Source: Bacillus taeanensis
GTDB taxonomy: Bacteria > Bacillota > Bacilli > Bacillales > UBA6769
DNA: 64,000 nt
Assembly (NCBI RefSeq): GCF_003318295.1
Contig: NZ_QOCW01000017.1
Coordinates: 1-64,000 of the forward strand
Direction of reading: 5' to 3'
In this document: in pieces, positions 15,822 through 25,434 of the stretch
Layout of the letters: each line of letters starts with the position of its first letter
How positions within the stretch are numbered: the first letter of the stretch is position 1
Translations under genes and position numbers: made by a program
Notes under the pieces: generated by a model
Seen by the model: the letters and a program-made list of their open reading frames with translations, nothing else
The model's database searches: none
What the model was told of the DNA's origin: nothing

Positions 15822-16907
15822 TTAAGTCTTTATTTTCTTAATCCAAATCACTAACAGGAGAAGACTTGGAATGATTACTTGAAAAAGCGGGTGAACGTAA
15901 GTGCTGTGAACCTCAGCACCAAGCCAGCGTTGAAAGATGATGCTTGGGAAAATCGCGAGACTGAATCCAAATAAACAGATACCTAAGGGGAAAAGAATCC
16001 ATCTCATTTTTTTAATAGGAAATAAAGTTTGAATTAAAACGATACAGGCATAGAAATTAAGTGTCATTTTAAAAAAACCGCCAATAAAAAAGGTCATAAG
16101 TGCTAATGCGTCAATATTTTTTATAAAATCTCCAATATTAATCATCGATGTTACTCTTCGCAGGGGAACGGTGCGCTGTGCGGCACTTTCTGGCCCTAGT
16201 GTTGTAATAATTAAAAATAATGAACATGTTAAAATAATGCCTGACATCGTAATCGCAGCAAACGATGTTTTAAACAGTCCTTTTTTTTCTTTTACATTAT
16301 GCCAAAGAAAAAGAAATACAACCACTTCACCAAAAGGGAAACTTACAACCTTTGGAATGGCTGCATGAATAACAGGCATGATGCCATGTTCTAATACCGG
16401 CTGAAGTCTCGCTGTTTCGACATCGCCTGATAAAAGAACAAAACAAAAAATAAGTGCAATAAAACTTAGAAAGTAAGGAATGAAGATTTCGCTTGCTCTT
16501 GCGATGATGGCAATGCCAAGATAGGAAGCATAAAGCATTAACAGCAAACTTACAAGAAGGACAACTTCGAGCGGTGTCTCTTTTAAAGCAAGAAGAACTG
16601 TCACCTCGCCAAATTCCCAAAAGTTAAAAGAGGTGTTTACCAAAAAATAGAGAGCATAGAAAAACACTAAAACACTCCCCAGACCTTTTCCCAATACTGT
16701 TACTAAAATATTACCTAAATGCTGATCTGGATATGTTTGTTGAATGAAGTTGTACATCCAAAGTATCCCCCAGCCTATTACCATTGCAATCAAAATCGCG
16801 AGCCATGCATCTTGCTTTGCTTTAATTCCTACTGCAAATAATGTGGTGCTTCCAACCTCAAATAAAACAATAAGGGTAAAGATTTGTGTTTTGCTAATTT
16901 TACTCAT
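15822..16907 (-). CDS. Spore germination permease, GerAB/YndE family
   Basis: A 361-residue amino-acid permease-like protein with ten predicted helices, of the endospore germination permease family. The start KISKTQIFTLIVLFEVGSTT, the central FPFGEVVVFLFLWHNVKEKK and the NIGDFIKNIDALALMTFFIGGFFK stretch are typical of GerAB. In known receptors the B subunit binds germinants in the inner spore membrane together with the A and C subunits. No gerAA- or gerAC-like gene lies beside it, so this is an orphan B subunit, or its partners are elsewhere. Confidence 0.85.
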   Translation of the reverse strand: MSKISKTQIFTLIVLFEVGSTTLFAVGIKAKQDAWLAILIAMVIGWGILWMYNFIQQTYPDQHLGNILVTVLGKGLGSVLVFFYALYFLVNTSFNFWEFGEVTVLLALKETPLEVVLLVSLLLMLYASYLGIAIIARASEIFIPYFLSFIALIFCFVLLSGDVETARLQPVLEHGIMPVIHAAIPKVVSFPFGEVVVFLFLWHNVKEKKGLFKTSFAAITMSGIILTCSLFLIITTLGPESAAQRTVPLRRVTSMINIGDFIKNIDALALMTFFIGGFFKMTLNFYACIVLIQTLFPIKKMRWILFPLGICLFGFSLAIFPSIIFQRWLGAEVHSTYVHPLFQVIIPSLLLLVIWIKKIKT

Positions 16908-17093
16908 CTAAACAAAATCCCTTTTTATGAGAATAGTAATTGAATTTATTTTTTCCTTAAATGAAAGCTTGTATACTGTTAATGAATCATAGTGTTTAGT
17001 AGGAAGAATGACTTATAAAATATTACATTTATTACATAACCCCTCCTTTTCCCGCCCAAAACGTAACATACATTACACACTTTTTCTTCTCAT

Positions 17094-17110
17094 TGTAATG
17101 GGCTTGTTAT
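17094..17110 (+). promoter_or_regulatory. WalR box before yocH
   Basis: TGTAAT-GGGCT-TGTTAT is an exact match to the WalR consensus of two TGTWAH hexamers five bases apart. WalRK controls cell-wall hydrolases including yocH, and a possible -10 element TACAAT follows at 17121-17126. Confidence 0.8.
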
Positions 17111-17158
17111 ATTGGATTGTTACAATGGGTCTCGTAAAGAAAAAAAGGAGGCATTACC

Positions 17159-17923
17159 TTGAAAAAATCTGTACTAGCATTAACAGCAGCAGCAACATTA
17201 ACAACGGGGTTTGCGGGGGAAGCTTATGCAGAATCGTATCGCGTAAAAGCAGGCGATACATTATGGAGTATTGCCAACAATCATTCTACTACAGTCGATC
17301 AGGTGAAAGCGTGGAATAATCTTTCATCTAACATCATTTATCCAAATCAAGATTTAGAAATTTCTGAAGGCAGCAGAAAAGCAGCAGTTAATCATACAAA
17401 TACTTATGAAATTAAAGCAGGCGATACTTTGTGGAGTATTTCACAAAAATTTGGAGTATCAGTGAGCGATTTAAAAGCGTGGAATGGTCTGTCATCTGAC
17501 TTAATTTACGCTGGTCGTTCATTAAATATAAATGGAAGCGGTAGTGCCCAAGCCCAAGTAAAGGCAAGCACACATGTTGTTCAAAAAACATCGAATCCAG
17601 CCCCGGCGTCACAAGAAAAACCGGCAGCAGCTGTAAAAGAAGTTTCCGTAACAGCAACTGCTTATACAGCATACTGTACGGGATGCAGCGGCGTGACTGC
17701 AACAGGGGTTGATTTACGATCAAATCCAAATCAAAAAGTGATTGCGGTTGATCCAAATGTGATTCCATTAGGATCAGAAGTATATGTAGAAGGTTACGGT
17801 CATGCGATCGCAGCCGATACGGGCGGTGCGATTAAAGGAAACCGAATCGATGTGTTCATCCCAACAAAAGATCAAGCCTTTGATTGGGGCGTTAAAGAAG
17901 TAAAAGTTCAAATTTTAAATTAA
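17159..17923 (+). CDS. yocH: Secreted cell-wall protein YocH (LysM-LysM-3D)
   Basis: A secreted protein of 254 residues starting at TTG with AAAAAGGAGG 7 bases upstream. A signal peptide ends near AYA (residues 20-22). Two LysM domains follow (about 25-68 and 80-123, each with KAGDTLWSI), then a linker rich in Ala, Pro and Gln, then a C-terminal 3D domain with its conserved aspartates (VDPNVIPLG, AADTGG, IDVF). LysM binds peptidoglycan; 3D domains resemble MltA-type muralytic enzymes. The WalR box supports a role in wall turnover during growth. Confidence 0.9.
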   Translation: MKKSVLALTAAATLTTGFAGEAYAESYRVKAGDTLWSIANNHSTTVDQVKAWNNLSSNIIYPNQDLEISEGSRKAAVNHTNTYEIKAGDTLWSISQKFGVSVSDLKAWNGLSSDLIYAGRSLNINGSGSAQAQVKASTHVVQKTSNPAPASQEKPAAAVKEVSVTATAYTAYCTGCSGVTATGVDLRSNPNQKVIAVDPNVIPLGSEVYVEGYGHAIAADTGGAIKGNRIDVFIPTKDQAFDWGVKEVKVQILN

Positions 17924-17928
17924 ACGAG

Positions 17929-17967
17929 AAAAGAAGAGAATCTCTCATGGAGAGGACTCTTCTTTTT
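17929..17967 (+). terminator. yocH terminator
   Basis: AAAAGAAGAG and CTCTTCTTTTTTT arms with an inner CTCTC/GAGAG pairing and a T-run. Confidence 0.85.
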
Positions 17968-18130
17968 TTACTGTTGAGAGCAGTCGTTTTTATTTATTGC
18001 AAAGATTACTATTTTCCGCAAGCTTCATGACAGCCTTTAGAAGCGATTCATCTTTCTAAATAACCCGAGTTTTTCTTGAAAAGTTCGGGAATAATGAAAA
18101 CAACATAATGTTGTGGAAAGGGGAATTTAG

Positions 18131-18307
18131 ATGAAAGAAATTTTACTCGCACTTCTTGCTGGTTTAATTGTTGGATTTATTTTTGCATTTTTAAAGTTGC
18201 CAATTCCTGCTCCACCGGTACTTAGTGGAATTATGGGGATTTTCGGCGTTTATCTCGGCTATCAAATTTTTCAATGGCTTGCACCATTATTTAGTTCTTC
18301 ACCGTAA
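18131..18307 (+). CDS. XapX domain protein, 58 residues
   Basis: A very small membrane protein. It starts [18 protein letters not shown] and has the XapX signature [18 protein letters not shown] followed by [10 protein letters not shown], giving two hydrophobic helices. GGAAAGGGG lies 7 bases before the ATG. The family (DUF1427) occurs widely as short proteins of unknown function, sometimes near xanthosine or transporter genes. The last 17 bases overlap the end of uvsE on the other strand. Confidence 0.85.
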   Translation: MKEILLALLAGLIVGFIFAFLKLPIPAPPVLSGIMGIFGVYLGYQIFQWLAPLFSSSP

Positions 18308-19250
18308 TGATGCCGCCTTTTGTTCTCGTAAAACCGCGCTTTTTGCCAAGCTCCTCCACGAGCTGCAGCATGGCGCGGTCTTTTTGTTTTGCTTCAATCA
18401 TGACGTCAATATTTTGACCTCGTTTTTTTAATGCTTCAAAAAATGGCATTGCAAATTCAAGGCTTACATGTTCAGCATGATGACGAAAAGCGCTTTCTGA
18501 TTTAGGTGATGAAAGATGGACTTTCGGCGTTAATCCAACTGTTTCCCAAGTGTTAAAAATGCGCGGTAAAAGCTCTTCATAGGAAACAGCACTTATATTG
18601 GCTTCATGATGATGATAATCAAATACCATTGGAATCTTTGTTTTTTCGCAGATGTGAAGCGTTTCTTCTGCTGTATATGTTTTATCATCATTTTCAAGCG
18701 TCATACGCTTTCGGATGTCGTTTGAAAGTGTTTCAAGATTTTTATAAAACCGTGCAATCGCCTTTTCTTTATCACCATACGCGCCGCCAACGTGAATGTT
18801 AATAATCGCTTCTTTTTCTAGTCCCATTGCTTCAAGCATTTCATAATGATAGGTCATATCTTTTACAGCATTTTCGGTGACATGTGTTTTGTCGCTTGTA
18901 AACAAAGTAAACTGACTCGGATGAAAGCTTACTCTTAAGTTGTGCTTTTTGACAAGCGCACCAATTTCTTGAAACAGTTCTTGAAACGGGGTTCGATAAT
19001 CCCACATCACCTCAGGATGCGTTGCAAGTGGAATAAGAGATGACGACATCCGGTAGAGCGGAATTTCATGGGCAATATTATAATGAAGAGCGCGGATGGT
19101 GCTTTTTAAATTTCGTTCTGCCGCTCCGTGAAGCTTTTCTTTTCGTTCTTCTTTCGTAAGTTTTTTCCACTGTGTAAATGTAACGTTTCGGGCTGGGCTT
19201 GCTTCCCATAATGATAAGGCATGAGAAACATAGCCAAAGCGAACAAGCAT
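18291..19250 (-). CDS. uvsE: UV damage endonuclease UvsE
   Basis: A 319-residue TIM-barrel repair nuclease that nicks DNA 5' of UV photoproducts and some abasic sites. Family motifs include [62 protein letters not shown] and HLSSPKSE; their His, Glu and Asp residues bind the metals. The length matches YwjD of B. subtilis. It lies downstream of clsB on the same strand, the conserved ywjD-ywjE order, separated by an intergenic repeat. Confidence 0.92.
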   Translation of the reverse strand: MLVRFGYVSHALSLWEASPARNVTFTQWKKLTKEERKEKLHGAAERNLKSTIRALHYNIAHEIPLYRMSSSLIPLATHPEVMWDYRTPFQELFQEIGALVKKHNLRVSFHPSQFTLFTSDKTHVTENAVKDMTYHYEMLEAMGLEKEAIINIHVGGAYGDKEKAIARFYKNLETLSNDIRKRMTLENDDKTYTAEETLHICEKTKIPMVFDYHHHEANISAVSYEELLPRIFNTWETVGLTPKVHLSSPKSESAFRHHAEHVSLEFAMPFFEALKKRGQNIDVMIEAKQKDRAMLQLVEELGKKRGFTRTKGGIITVKN

Positions 19251-19271
19251 AGTGATCGTTCCTTTCTTTTG

Positions 19272-19396
19272 ATATCCAGCCTCAGGCGCCTACCCCCTCG
19301 AGTCAAATAACCTTACGCTGTAAAGGTAAAAAGCACCTTTTCATCGTCAGAACATTTGCTTGTCGGGGGTAAGCAAGGCGCTTCCGCATTTCTATA
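19272..19396. repeat. Intergenic repeat, type B
   Basis: Contains CTACCCCCTCGAGTCAAATA and CTTGTCGGGGGTAAGCAAGG, whose ends are complementary, and AGGCGCTTCCGC at the end. A near-identical copy lies at 23209-23329. It fills the space between clsB and uvsE and overlaps the clsB stop. Confidence 0.85.
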
Positions 19397-20585
19397 ATAA
19401 TTTGGACATGAGGAGAGCGACTTGTTCTTTGCTGCGGTGCAGAAGCGGCCGGTTTTCATAGGCATCCAATGTAAGCTTTTCAGAGCGATAAATATCCCAT
19501 TCAACTGCTTTTGAGACGGTGTTAATGACGCGTTTATCACGAATGATGCAGTTTACTTCAAAATTGATATGAAAACTACGCTGATCAAAATTGGCGGTTC
19601 CGATATCACAGATTTCGTTATCAATCATACATACTTTTGAATGATAAAAGCCTTGATAAAAGCGGTAAATTTCAACGCCGGCATAAAGAAGCGGCTGAAA
19701 ATATGGAAACGCTGCTTCTTGAACGAGGATATGATCAGATTTCATCGGAAGTAAAAGTTTTACCGCTACCCCGCTTTTTACTTTCTCAATTAATGCTTCT
19801 TGAATGGCTTTTCCCGGAATAAAATAAGGTGAACCGATTAAAATTGATTGTTTCGCCTGCTGTATTAATTTTAAAAAAACATGATCCCCGTTCATGCCGT
19901 TTGTTGGAATAATTTGCAGTGAGGTACTTCCTTTAGAAAGTGTCGGATAAAAGGAGGGATGAGTCAATTTTTGATGTGTCGCTCGCTCCCAATCTTCAGC
20001 AAACTGCACTTGTAAGTCCTTTACACCTTCTTCGGTGAGACGAAGATGATAATCACGCCAATCACCAAGAGCGGCATCTTTGCCTAAATATTCATCACCA
20101 ACATTAAAGCCGCCCATATAGCCGATTTTGCCGTCAATAACGGTGATTTTCCGGTGGTTGCACTGATTTAATGTATAGAATAAAAATGGAAGCTTCGGTT
20201 TATTAGAATAGGAAAACTCAATTCCAAGCTTTTTAATATGTTGAATCGTCTTTTTTGATAAGCCGTGACTGCCGATATAATCAACGAGCAGGCGAACGGA
20301 GACACCTTGTTTTACTTTTTTTGCAAGATGCTCAATAACACGATGCCCGAGGGTATCTTCTCTAAAAATATAAAAAAGAACGTGAATATGATGCTCAGCA
20401 TCTGTAATATCTCGAAGAAAGGCTTTAAAAAAATCATCTCCATCTGCAAAAAAGTGTACTGTACTATGACGCTCAGGAAAAACTGTTTGTTTTGTCGTTC
20501 TTTGGTGCTGTTTTTTACCAAAATAAAAGTCAGCTGTAATCCAAGCTGTAAGGAAAATAATGGCGATGATGCTCCATGTCAGCAT
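19392..20585 (-). CDS. clsB: Cardiolipin synthase, phospholipase D family
   Basis: A 397-residue membrane-anchored enzyme with one N-terminal hydrophobic helix and two HKD motifs: HRKITVIDGKIGYMGGFN near residue 143 and HSKVCMIDNEICDIGTANFD near residue 320. Such enzymes join two phosphatidylglycerol molecules into cardiolipin. Length and neighbourhood match YwjE (ClsB) of B. subtilis, a minor cardiolipin synthase linked to sporulation. Confidence 0.9.
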   Translation of the reverse strand: MLTWSIIAIIFLTAWITADFYFGKKQHQRTTKQTVFPERHSTVHFFADGDDFFKAFLRDITDAEHHIHVLFYIFREDTLGHRVIEHLAKKVKQGVSVRLLVDYIGSHGLSKKTIQHIKKLGIEFSYSNKPKLPFLFYTLNQCNHRKITVIDGKIGYMGGFNVGDEYLGKDAALGDWRDYHLRLTEEGVKDLQVQFAEDWERATHQKLTHPSFYPTLSKGSTSLQIIPTNGMNGDHVFLKLIQQAKQSILIGSPYFIPGKAIQEALIEKVKSGVAVKLLLPMKSDHILVQEAAFPYFQPLLYAGVEIYRFYQGFYHSKVCMIDNEICDIGTANFDQRSFHINFEVNCIIRDKRVINTVSKAVEWDIYRSEKLTLDAYENRPLLHRSKEQVALLMSKLL

Positions 20586-20655
20586 ATCGATGCTCCTTTT
20601 TATGAAATTATTTAAAAATGATAAAGGTTGGATCGAGCTTCATATAAGTTTGTTC

Positions 20656-20822
20656 TGTGCTTGTCGCCGATAAGCAAGGCGCTTCCGCTTTTCTATTTGT
20701 CCAGCTTCGGGCGCCATCGGCTCGAGGTCATAAGGTAATCTGTCCAGAAGACAAAACCCGGCCTTCCAGCCAGCTTTCCTTATGCTTGTCGCCGATAAGC
20801 AGGCGCCCTCCGCTTTTCTTAG
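20656..20822. repeat. Intergenic repeat, type A, with a partial copy
   Basis: A full copy at about 20697-20822 (GGCTCGAGGTCATAAGGTAA, CTGTCCAGAAG, CGGCCTTCCAGCC, TTATGCTTGTCGCCGATAAG, then AGGCGCC and CGCTTTTCT) follows a partial copy of its end at 20656-20696. The rest of the space between clsB and fadF holds the FadR promoter. Confidence 0.85.
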
Positions 20823-20857
20823 TATGCCCGAAACGATAAAAATTAGGAAAATGAAGG

Positions 20858-20896
20858 TGAGTGAGTGTTCATTCAGCGTTTCTTTTGTGATATAAT
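20858..20896 (+). promoter_or_regulatory. FadR operator and fadF promoter
   Basis: TGAGTGAGTGTTCATTCA at 20858-20875 fits the B. subtilis FadR box (TGAATGA-N4-TCATTCA) with one arm mismatch. A -10 element TATAAT lies at 20891-20896, so the operator covers the -35 region, a repressing position. FadR releases DNA when bound by long-chain acyl-CoA. The regulator gene lies in the same operon. Confidence 0.8.
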
Positions 20897-20974
20897 AAAT
20901 TCAGAAAATTAATTCAATTTAATCATCTTTCCTCTTTTACATGGCTTGAAACTATAAAAGAGAGGGGTTTTACA

Positions 20975-23068
20975 GTGAATGTTCTCCTGCTTATGAATTG
21001 GATTGCTTTTCTTCTCGTACTTGGTTATGCGCTTTATTTGTTTAGTTATGTGGTAAAGTCGCGTTATGAATTTATTAAGCTTGGCAAAAAAGCCAATTTT
21101 TATTCAACGCTGAAAGAGCGAATTTCTGCTGTTTTAGTGAATGTCTTTGGTCAAAAAAAGCTTTTAAAAGATAAAAAAAGCGGCATCATTCATGTGCTCT
21201 TTTTTTACGGATTTATCCTCGTTCAGTTTGGTGCAGTTGATATGATCGTAAAAGGTCTTGTTCCGAACACCCACCTTCCATTTGGTCCCTTCTACTCTGG
21301 TTTTACCTTTTTTCAAGAAATCGTAACCTTGTTTATTTTAGTTGCTGTTATATGGGCGTTTTACCGCCGCTACATTGAAAAGCTTGAACGTTTAAAGAGA
21401 ACGGTTTTTGCCGGACTTGTTTATTATTTTATTGCCGTTCTTATGCTGTCTGTTTTATTCGGAAATGGGATGGAGATGCTTTGGCATAATCTTGAGCTGC
21501 ACTGGACAGCACCGGTCGCCTCAAGCATTGCTTGGTTGTTTAGCTTTCTTAGTCCAACCGCAGCAGGCGTTCTTTTTTACATCTCATGGTGGATTCACCT
21601 GATTGCTCTTCTTGCCTTTCTCGTTTATGTTCCTCAAGGAAAACATGCCCATCTCATTGCCGCACCTGTTAACGTTTATCTTGGCCGCACAGAGCCTGTT
21701 GGCAAGCTTTCAACGATTGATTTTGAAGATGAAACAAAAGAAGTATTCGGTGTAAACAAAATTGAAGATTTTAATCAAAAACAGCTTCTTGATTTGTATG
21801 CGTGTGTGGAGTGCGGCCGCTGTACAAATGTCTGTCCGGCTTCTGGGACAGGAAAAATGCTTTCCCCAATGGATTTAATTGTAAAGCTTCGCGACCATTT
21901 AACAGATAAGGGAGCCGCGATTACGTCGAGGACACCGTGGGTTCCTGCCGCCGCTTTTAGCAGAACAACAGGAAATCAGCTTGCCTTTCAATCAAAACAA
22001 AATAAAGGTGAAACCGCTGCTGCACTAAGCGGTCTTGTCGCGGATGAAATTATCGGCAATGTGATTACAGAAGAAGAAATTTGGGCGTGTACAACGTGCC
22101 GCAACTGTGAAGATCAATGTCCGGTAATGAATGAACATGTTGATAAAATTATTGATTTAAGGCGCTATCTTGTTTTAACAGAAGGAAAGCTCGATGCTGA
22201 CGTGCAGCGGGCAATAACTAATATTGAGCGCCAAGGAAATCCGTGGGGACTTAGTAAAAAAGAGCGTGAAAACTGGCGAGAAGCGAGTGCCGAACTTGTC
22301 ATTCCAACCGTAAAAGAAATGGAGAAAGAAGAAAAAACGTTCGAGTATTTGTTTTGGGTTGGTTCAATGGGTTCTTATGATAACCGCAGTCAAAAAATCG
22401 CGCTGTCGCTTGCAAAAATTATGAATGAAGCCGGCCTTTCATTTGCGATTTTTGGAAACAAAGAAAAAAATTCCGGCGATACCGCAAGACGTGTAGGCAA
22501 TGAATTTTTATTTCAAGACTTAGCGTCTAAAAATGTGGAACTTTTTAAAAAGCATAACATCAAAAAAATGATTACGATTGATCCTCATGCTTATAACACC
22601 TTTAAAAATGAATACAAAGAATTTGGCCTTGATATTGAGGTGTATCATCATACAGAGCTTCTCGCGCAGTGGCTTGATGAAGGAAAGATAAAGCCGAAAT
22701 ATGAAGTGAATGAAACGATTACGTATCATGATTCTTGTTATCTCGGGCGCTACAACGAAGTATATGAACCGCCAAGAGCCATTTTAAAAGCGGTTCCAGG
22801 TGTAACGCTTATTGAAATGAAGCGAAATCGTCAAAACGGAATGTGCTGTGGAGCTGGCGGCGGCTTAATGTGGACTGAAGAAAAAACAGGAACACGAGTC
22901 AATGTGGCCCGAACGGAACAGGCGCTTGCCGTTAATCCAACTGTTATTTCAAGCGGCTGTCCGTATTGTTTAACGATGATGAGCGATGGAACAAAAGCGA
23001 AAGAAGTAGAAGATCGTGTAAAAACATTTGATGTTGTGGAAATCTTAGAGCGGTCCCTTTTTCAATAA
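20975..23068 (+). CDS. fadF: Fe-S oxidoreductase FadF
   Basis: A 697-residue membrane-bound electron-transfer protein. Five to six N-terminal helices (residues 1-220) resemble a haem-binding NarI-type domain. Two 4Fe-4S clusters follow (CVECGRCTNVCPASG and CTTCRNCEDQCPVMNE), then two CCG-type domains (HDSCYLGRYNEVYEPPR, MCCGAGGGLMW, SGCPYC) as in heterodisulfide reductase. It probably passes electrons from acyl-CoA dehydrogenases to the quinone pool. Start is GTG with AGAGGGG 7 bases upstream. The FadR site and downstream beta-oxidation genes agree with this role. Confidence 0.9.
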   Translation: MNVLLLMNWIAFLLVLGYALYLFSYVVKSRYEFIKLGKKANFYSTLKERISAVLVNVFGQKKLLKDKKSGIIHVLFFYGFILVQFGAVDMIVKGLVPNTHLPFGPFYSGFTFFQEIVTLFILVAVIWAFYRRYIEKLERLKRTVFAGLVYYFIAVLMLSVLFGNGMEMLWHNLELHWTAPVASSIAWLFSFLSPTAAGVLFYISWWIHLIALLAFLVYVPQGKHAHLIAAPVNVYLGRTEPVGKLSTIDFEDETKEVFGVNKIEDFNQKQLLDLYACVECGRCTNVCPASGTGKMLSPMDLIVKLRDHLTDKGAAITSRTPWVPAAAFSRTTGNQLAFQSKQNKGETAAALSGLVADEIIGNVITEEEIWACTTCRNCEDQCPVMNEHVDKIIDLRRYLVLTEGKLDADVQRAITNIERQGNPWGLSKKERENWREASAELVIPTVKEMEKEEKTFEYLFWVGSMGSYDNRSQKIALSLAKIMNEAGLSFAIFGNKEKNSGDTARRVGNEFLFQDLASKNVELFKKHNIKKMITIDPHAYNTFKNEYKEFGLDIEVYHHTELLAQWLDEGKIKPKYEVNETITYHDSCYLGRYNEVYEPPRAILKAVPGVTLIEMKRNRQNGMCCGAGGGLMWTEEKTGTRVNVARTEQALAVNPTVISSGCPYCLTMMSDGTKAKEVEDRVKTFDVVEILERSLFQ

Positions 23069-23079
23069 ATTAAGAAAGT

Positions 23080-23330
23080 TTTGATGTCCAGCTGCAGGCG
23101 TTATCGGCTCGAGGTCATAAGTTAATCTGTCCAGAAGGCAAAAACCGGCCTTCCAGTCAGCTTACCTTATGCTTGTCGCCGATACCCAAGCGCCTTTCAC
23201 ATTTCTGGTTGTCCAGCTTCAGCGCCTACCCCCTCGAGTCAAATAACCTTGCGCCGTAAAGGAAAAAAGCACCTTTTCATCGCAAGAACATTTGCTTGTC
23301 GGGGGTGAGCAAGGCGCTTCCGTTTTTCTA
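23080..23330. repeat. Type A and type B intergenic repeats in tandem
   Basis: A type A copy (23080-23208) is directly followed by a type B copy (23209-23329). They fill the 300-base space between fadF and the thiolase gene. No promoter was seen beside them, so the operon probably reads through. Confidence 0.85.
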
Positions 23331-23370
23331 AATGAGCAATGGCTCAACTTGAATAAAAAGGAGAATGAAA

Positions 23371-24546
23371 ATGACAAAAGCAGTGATCGTAAGTGGGGTG
23401 CGGACCCCATTTGGGAAGTTTGGCGGAAGTTTAAGCGGCTTTAGTGCAGCAGAGCTTGGCGGAATTGCTTTAAAAGAAGCACTAAACCGCGCGGGAGTGT
23501 CTCCAGATGAAGTAGATGAAGTGATTCTTGGCTCGGTGCTTCAAGGTGGACAGGGACAAATTCCATCGCGGCAGGCGGCAAGGTTTGCGGGAATTCCATG
23601 GGAAGTGCCAACCGAAACGATTAATAAAGTATGTGCTTCAGGAATGAGGAGCATTACGCTTGCTGAACAAATTATTCGCGCAGGAGATGCTGACATTACT
23701 GCTGTAGGTGGGATGGAATCGATGAGCAGTGCCCCATATCTTCTGAAAAACGCGCGCTTTGGTCTTAGAATGGGTGATAGTAAAGTGGAAGATTTAATGA
23801 TTCATGACGGTTTAACATGTGCGTTTCAAAACGTACATATGGGGACGTATGGAAATGAAACGGCAAGAGAATATCGAATCAGCCGCAAAGTTCAGGATGA
23901 ATGGGCGCTTAGAAGTCATGAGCGTGCAGCGGCTGCAAAAGAAAAGCTTCGCGAGGAAATTGTACCAATTGAAGTGAAAGGCAGAAAAGGAGAAATCATA
24001 CTCATTCAAGATGATGAATCACCAAGAGCAGACACGTCTTATGAAAAACTGGCAAGCTTAAAATCAGTGTTCTCGGAAAACGGTACGATTACTGCAGGAA
24101 ATGCACCAGGCATAAATGACGGCGCGGCGGCACTCGTGGTTATGAGTGAGGAGAGGGCACGGCAGGAAGGAAAAGAAATTCTTGCGACGATTGCTGCACA
24201 TACCGCACTTGCGGTAGAAGCAGCGCGTTTTCCAGAAACACCTGGTCTTGTTATTAATAAACTTCTCCAAAAAACAGGAAAGCGAAAAGAAGACATCACA
24301 TTGTTTGAAATAAACGAAGCTTTTGCAGCCGTTAGTTTAGTAAGCGGCAGTATTGCTGATCTTGATCCTGAAAAAGTAAATGTAAACGGCGGTGCAGTAG
24401 CGCTTGGTCATCCGATTGGCGCAAGCGGGGCGCGAATTGTGTTAACACTTGCTCATGAACTAAAGCGCCGCGGCGGAGGAGTTGGCATTGCGGCGATTTG
24501 CTCAGGCGGCGGCCAGGGGGATGCAGTCATGATTGAAGTGAATTAA
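23371..24546 (+). CDS. Acetyl-CoA C-acyltransferase (thiolase)
   Basis: A 391-residue thiolase. The nucleophile C88 lies in [10 protein letters not shown]; the C-terminal [10 protein letters not shown] and CSGGGQGDA supply the catalytic His and Cys. It cleaves 3-ketoacyl-CoA in beta-oxidation, or condenses acetyl-CoA in reverse. The ATG at 23371 has AAAAAGGAG 7 bases upstream; the ATG at 23365 is too close. It is the first of five closely spaced genes. Related to MmgA of B. subtilis. Confidence 0.92.
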   Translation: MTKAVIVSGVRTPFGKFGGSLSGFSAAELGGIALKEALNRAGVSPDEVDEVILGSVLQGGQGQIPSRQAARFAGIPWEVPTETINKVCASGMRSITLAEQIIRAGDADITAVGGMESMSSAPYLLKNARFGLRMGDSKVEDLMIHDGLTCAFQNVHMGTYGNETAREYRISRKVQDEWALRSHERAAAAKEKLREEIVPIEVKGRKGEIILIQDDESPRADTSYEKLASLKSVFSENGTITAGNAPGINDGAAALVVMSEERARQEGKEILATIAAHTALAVEAARFPETPGLVINKLLQKTGKRKEDITLFEINEAFAAVSLVSGSIADLDPEKVNVNGGAVALGHPIGASGARIVLTLAHELKRRGGGVGIAAICSGGGQGDAVMIEVN

Positions 24547-24558
24547 AGGGGTGGAACG

Positions 24559-25419
24559 ATGAAAATAGAGAAGGTAATGGTTGTTGGGGCAGGTCAAATG
24601 GGTTCAGGCATTGCAGAGGTGTTTGCTGTGTCTGGTTATCAAGTCATTCTTCATGATTTGCAGGGGGAGGTTGTAAAGAATAGCTTAACGAAAATTAAAC
24701 AAAATCTTGACCGTCAAGCAGCGAAAGGAAGGCTCACAGAAACAGAAAAAAGAGCGGTTTTAAAGCGGCTTTCATTATCAACCCGTTTAGCAAGTGCTGC
24801 TGATGTTGATCTTGTTGTCGAAGCGGTTGTTGAAAATATGGATATTAAATGCAAACTGTTTTATCATCTCGATAAAATCGCTCCTGAGAATGTTATTTTA
24901 GCAACAAACACATCTTCCTTACCGATTACAGAAATTGCTGCTGCCACAAAACGTCCCGAAAAAGTCATCGGCATGCATTTTATGAACCCGGTTCCGGTCA
25001 TGAAGCTTGTTGAAATTATTCGCGGCCTTGCGACAGAGGACGAGGTGTATCAAGCGATTGAAGATGTCACGAAAACATTACACAAAGTGCCTGTTGAAGT
25101 AAAAGATTTCCCCGGCTTTGTGTCAAACCGTATTTTAATGCCGATGATTAATGAAGCGATTTATGCTGTTTATGAAGGGGTCGCCTCTCCTGAAGCGATT
25201 GATGATGTGATGAAGCTTGGCATGAATCATCCGATGGGACCGATTACGCTTGCAGATTTTATCGGTCTTGATACGTGCTTATCGATTATGGAAACACTTC
25301 ATGCAGGCTTTGGTGATGATAAATACAGACCGTGTCCGCTTCTTCGTAAATATGTAAAAGCAGGCTGGCTTGGCAAAAAGACTGGGAAAGGCTTTTACGA
25401 ATATAACATCATGACTTAA
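24559..25419 (+). CDS. 3-hydroxybutyryl-CoA dehydrogenase
   Basis: A 286-residue NAD(P)-dependent enzyme that interconverts 3-hydroxyacyl-CoA and acetoacetyl-CoA type substrates. The Rossmann motif [16 protein letters not shown] opens the protein; [13 protein letters not shown] and [17 protein letters not shown] carry the catalytic His. The C-terminal helical domain ([16 protein letters not shown]) is complete. It corresponds to MmgB/Hbd and sits 12 bases behind the thiolase. Confidence 0.92.
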   Translation: MKIEKVMVVGAGQMGSGIAEVFAVSGYQVILHDLQGEVVKNSLTKIKQNLDRQAAKGRLTETEKRAVLKRLSLSTRLASAADVDLVVEAVVENMDIKCKLFYHLDKIAPENVILATNTSSLPITEIAAATKRPEKVIGMHFMNPVPVMKLVEIIRGLATEDEVYQAIEDVTKTLHKVPVEVKDFPGFVSNRILMPMINEAIYAVYEGVASPEAIDDVMKLGMNHPMGPITLADFIGLDTCLSIMETLHAGFGDDKYRPCPLLRKYVKAGWLGKKTGKGFYEYNIMT

Positions 25420-25434
25420 CAGGGGGAGAGCAGT

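Noticed and set aside
24039..24299. Minus-strand frame within the thiolase gene
   Set aside because: Antisense shadow without start signals.
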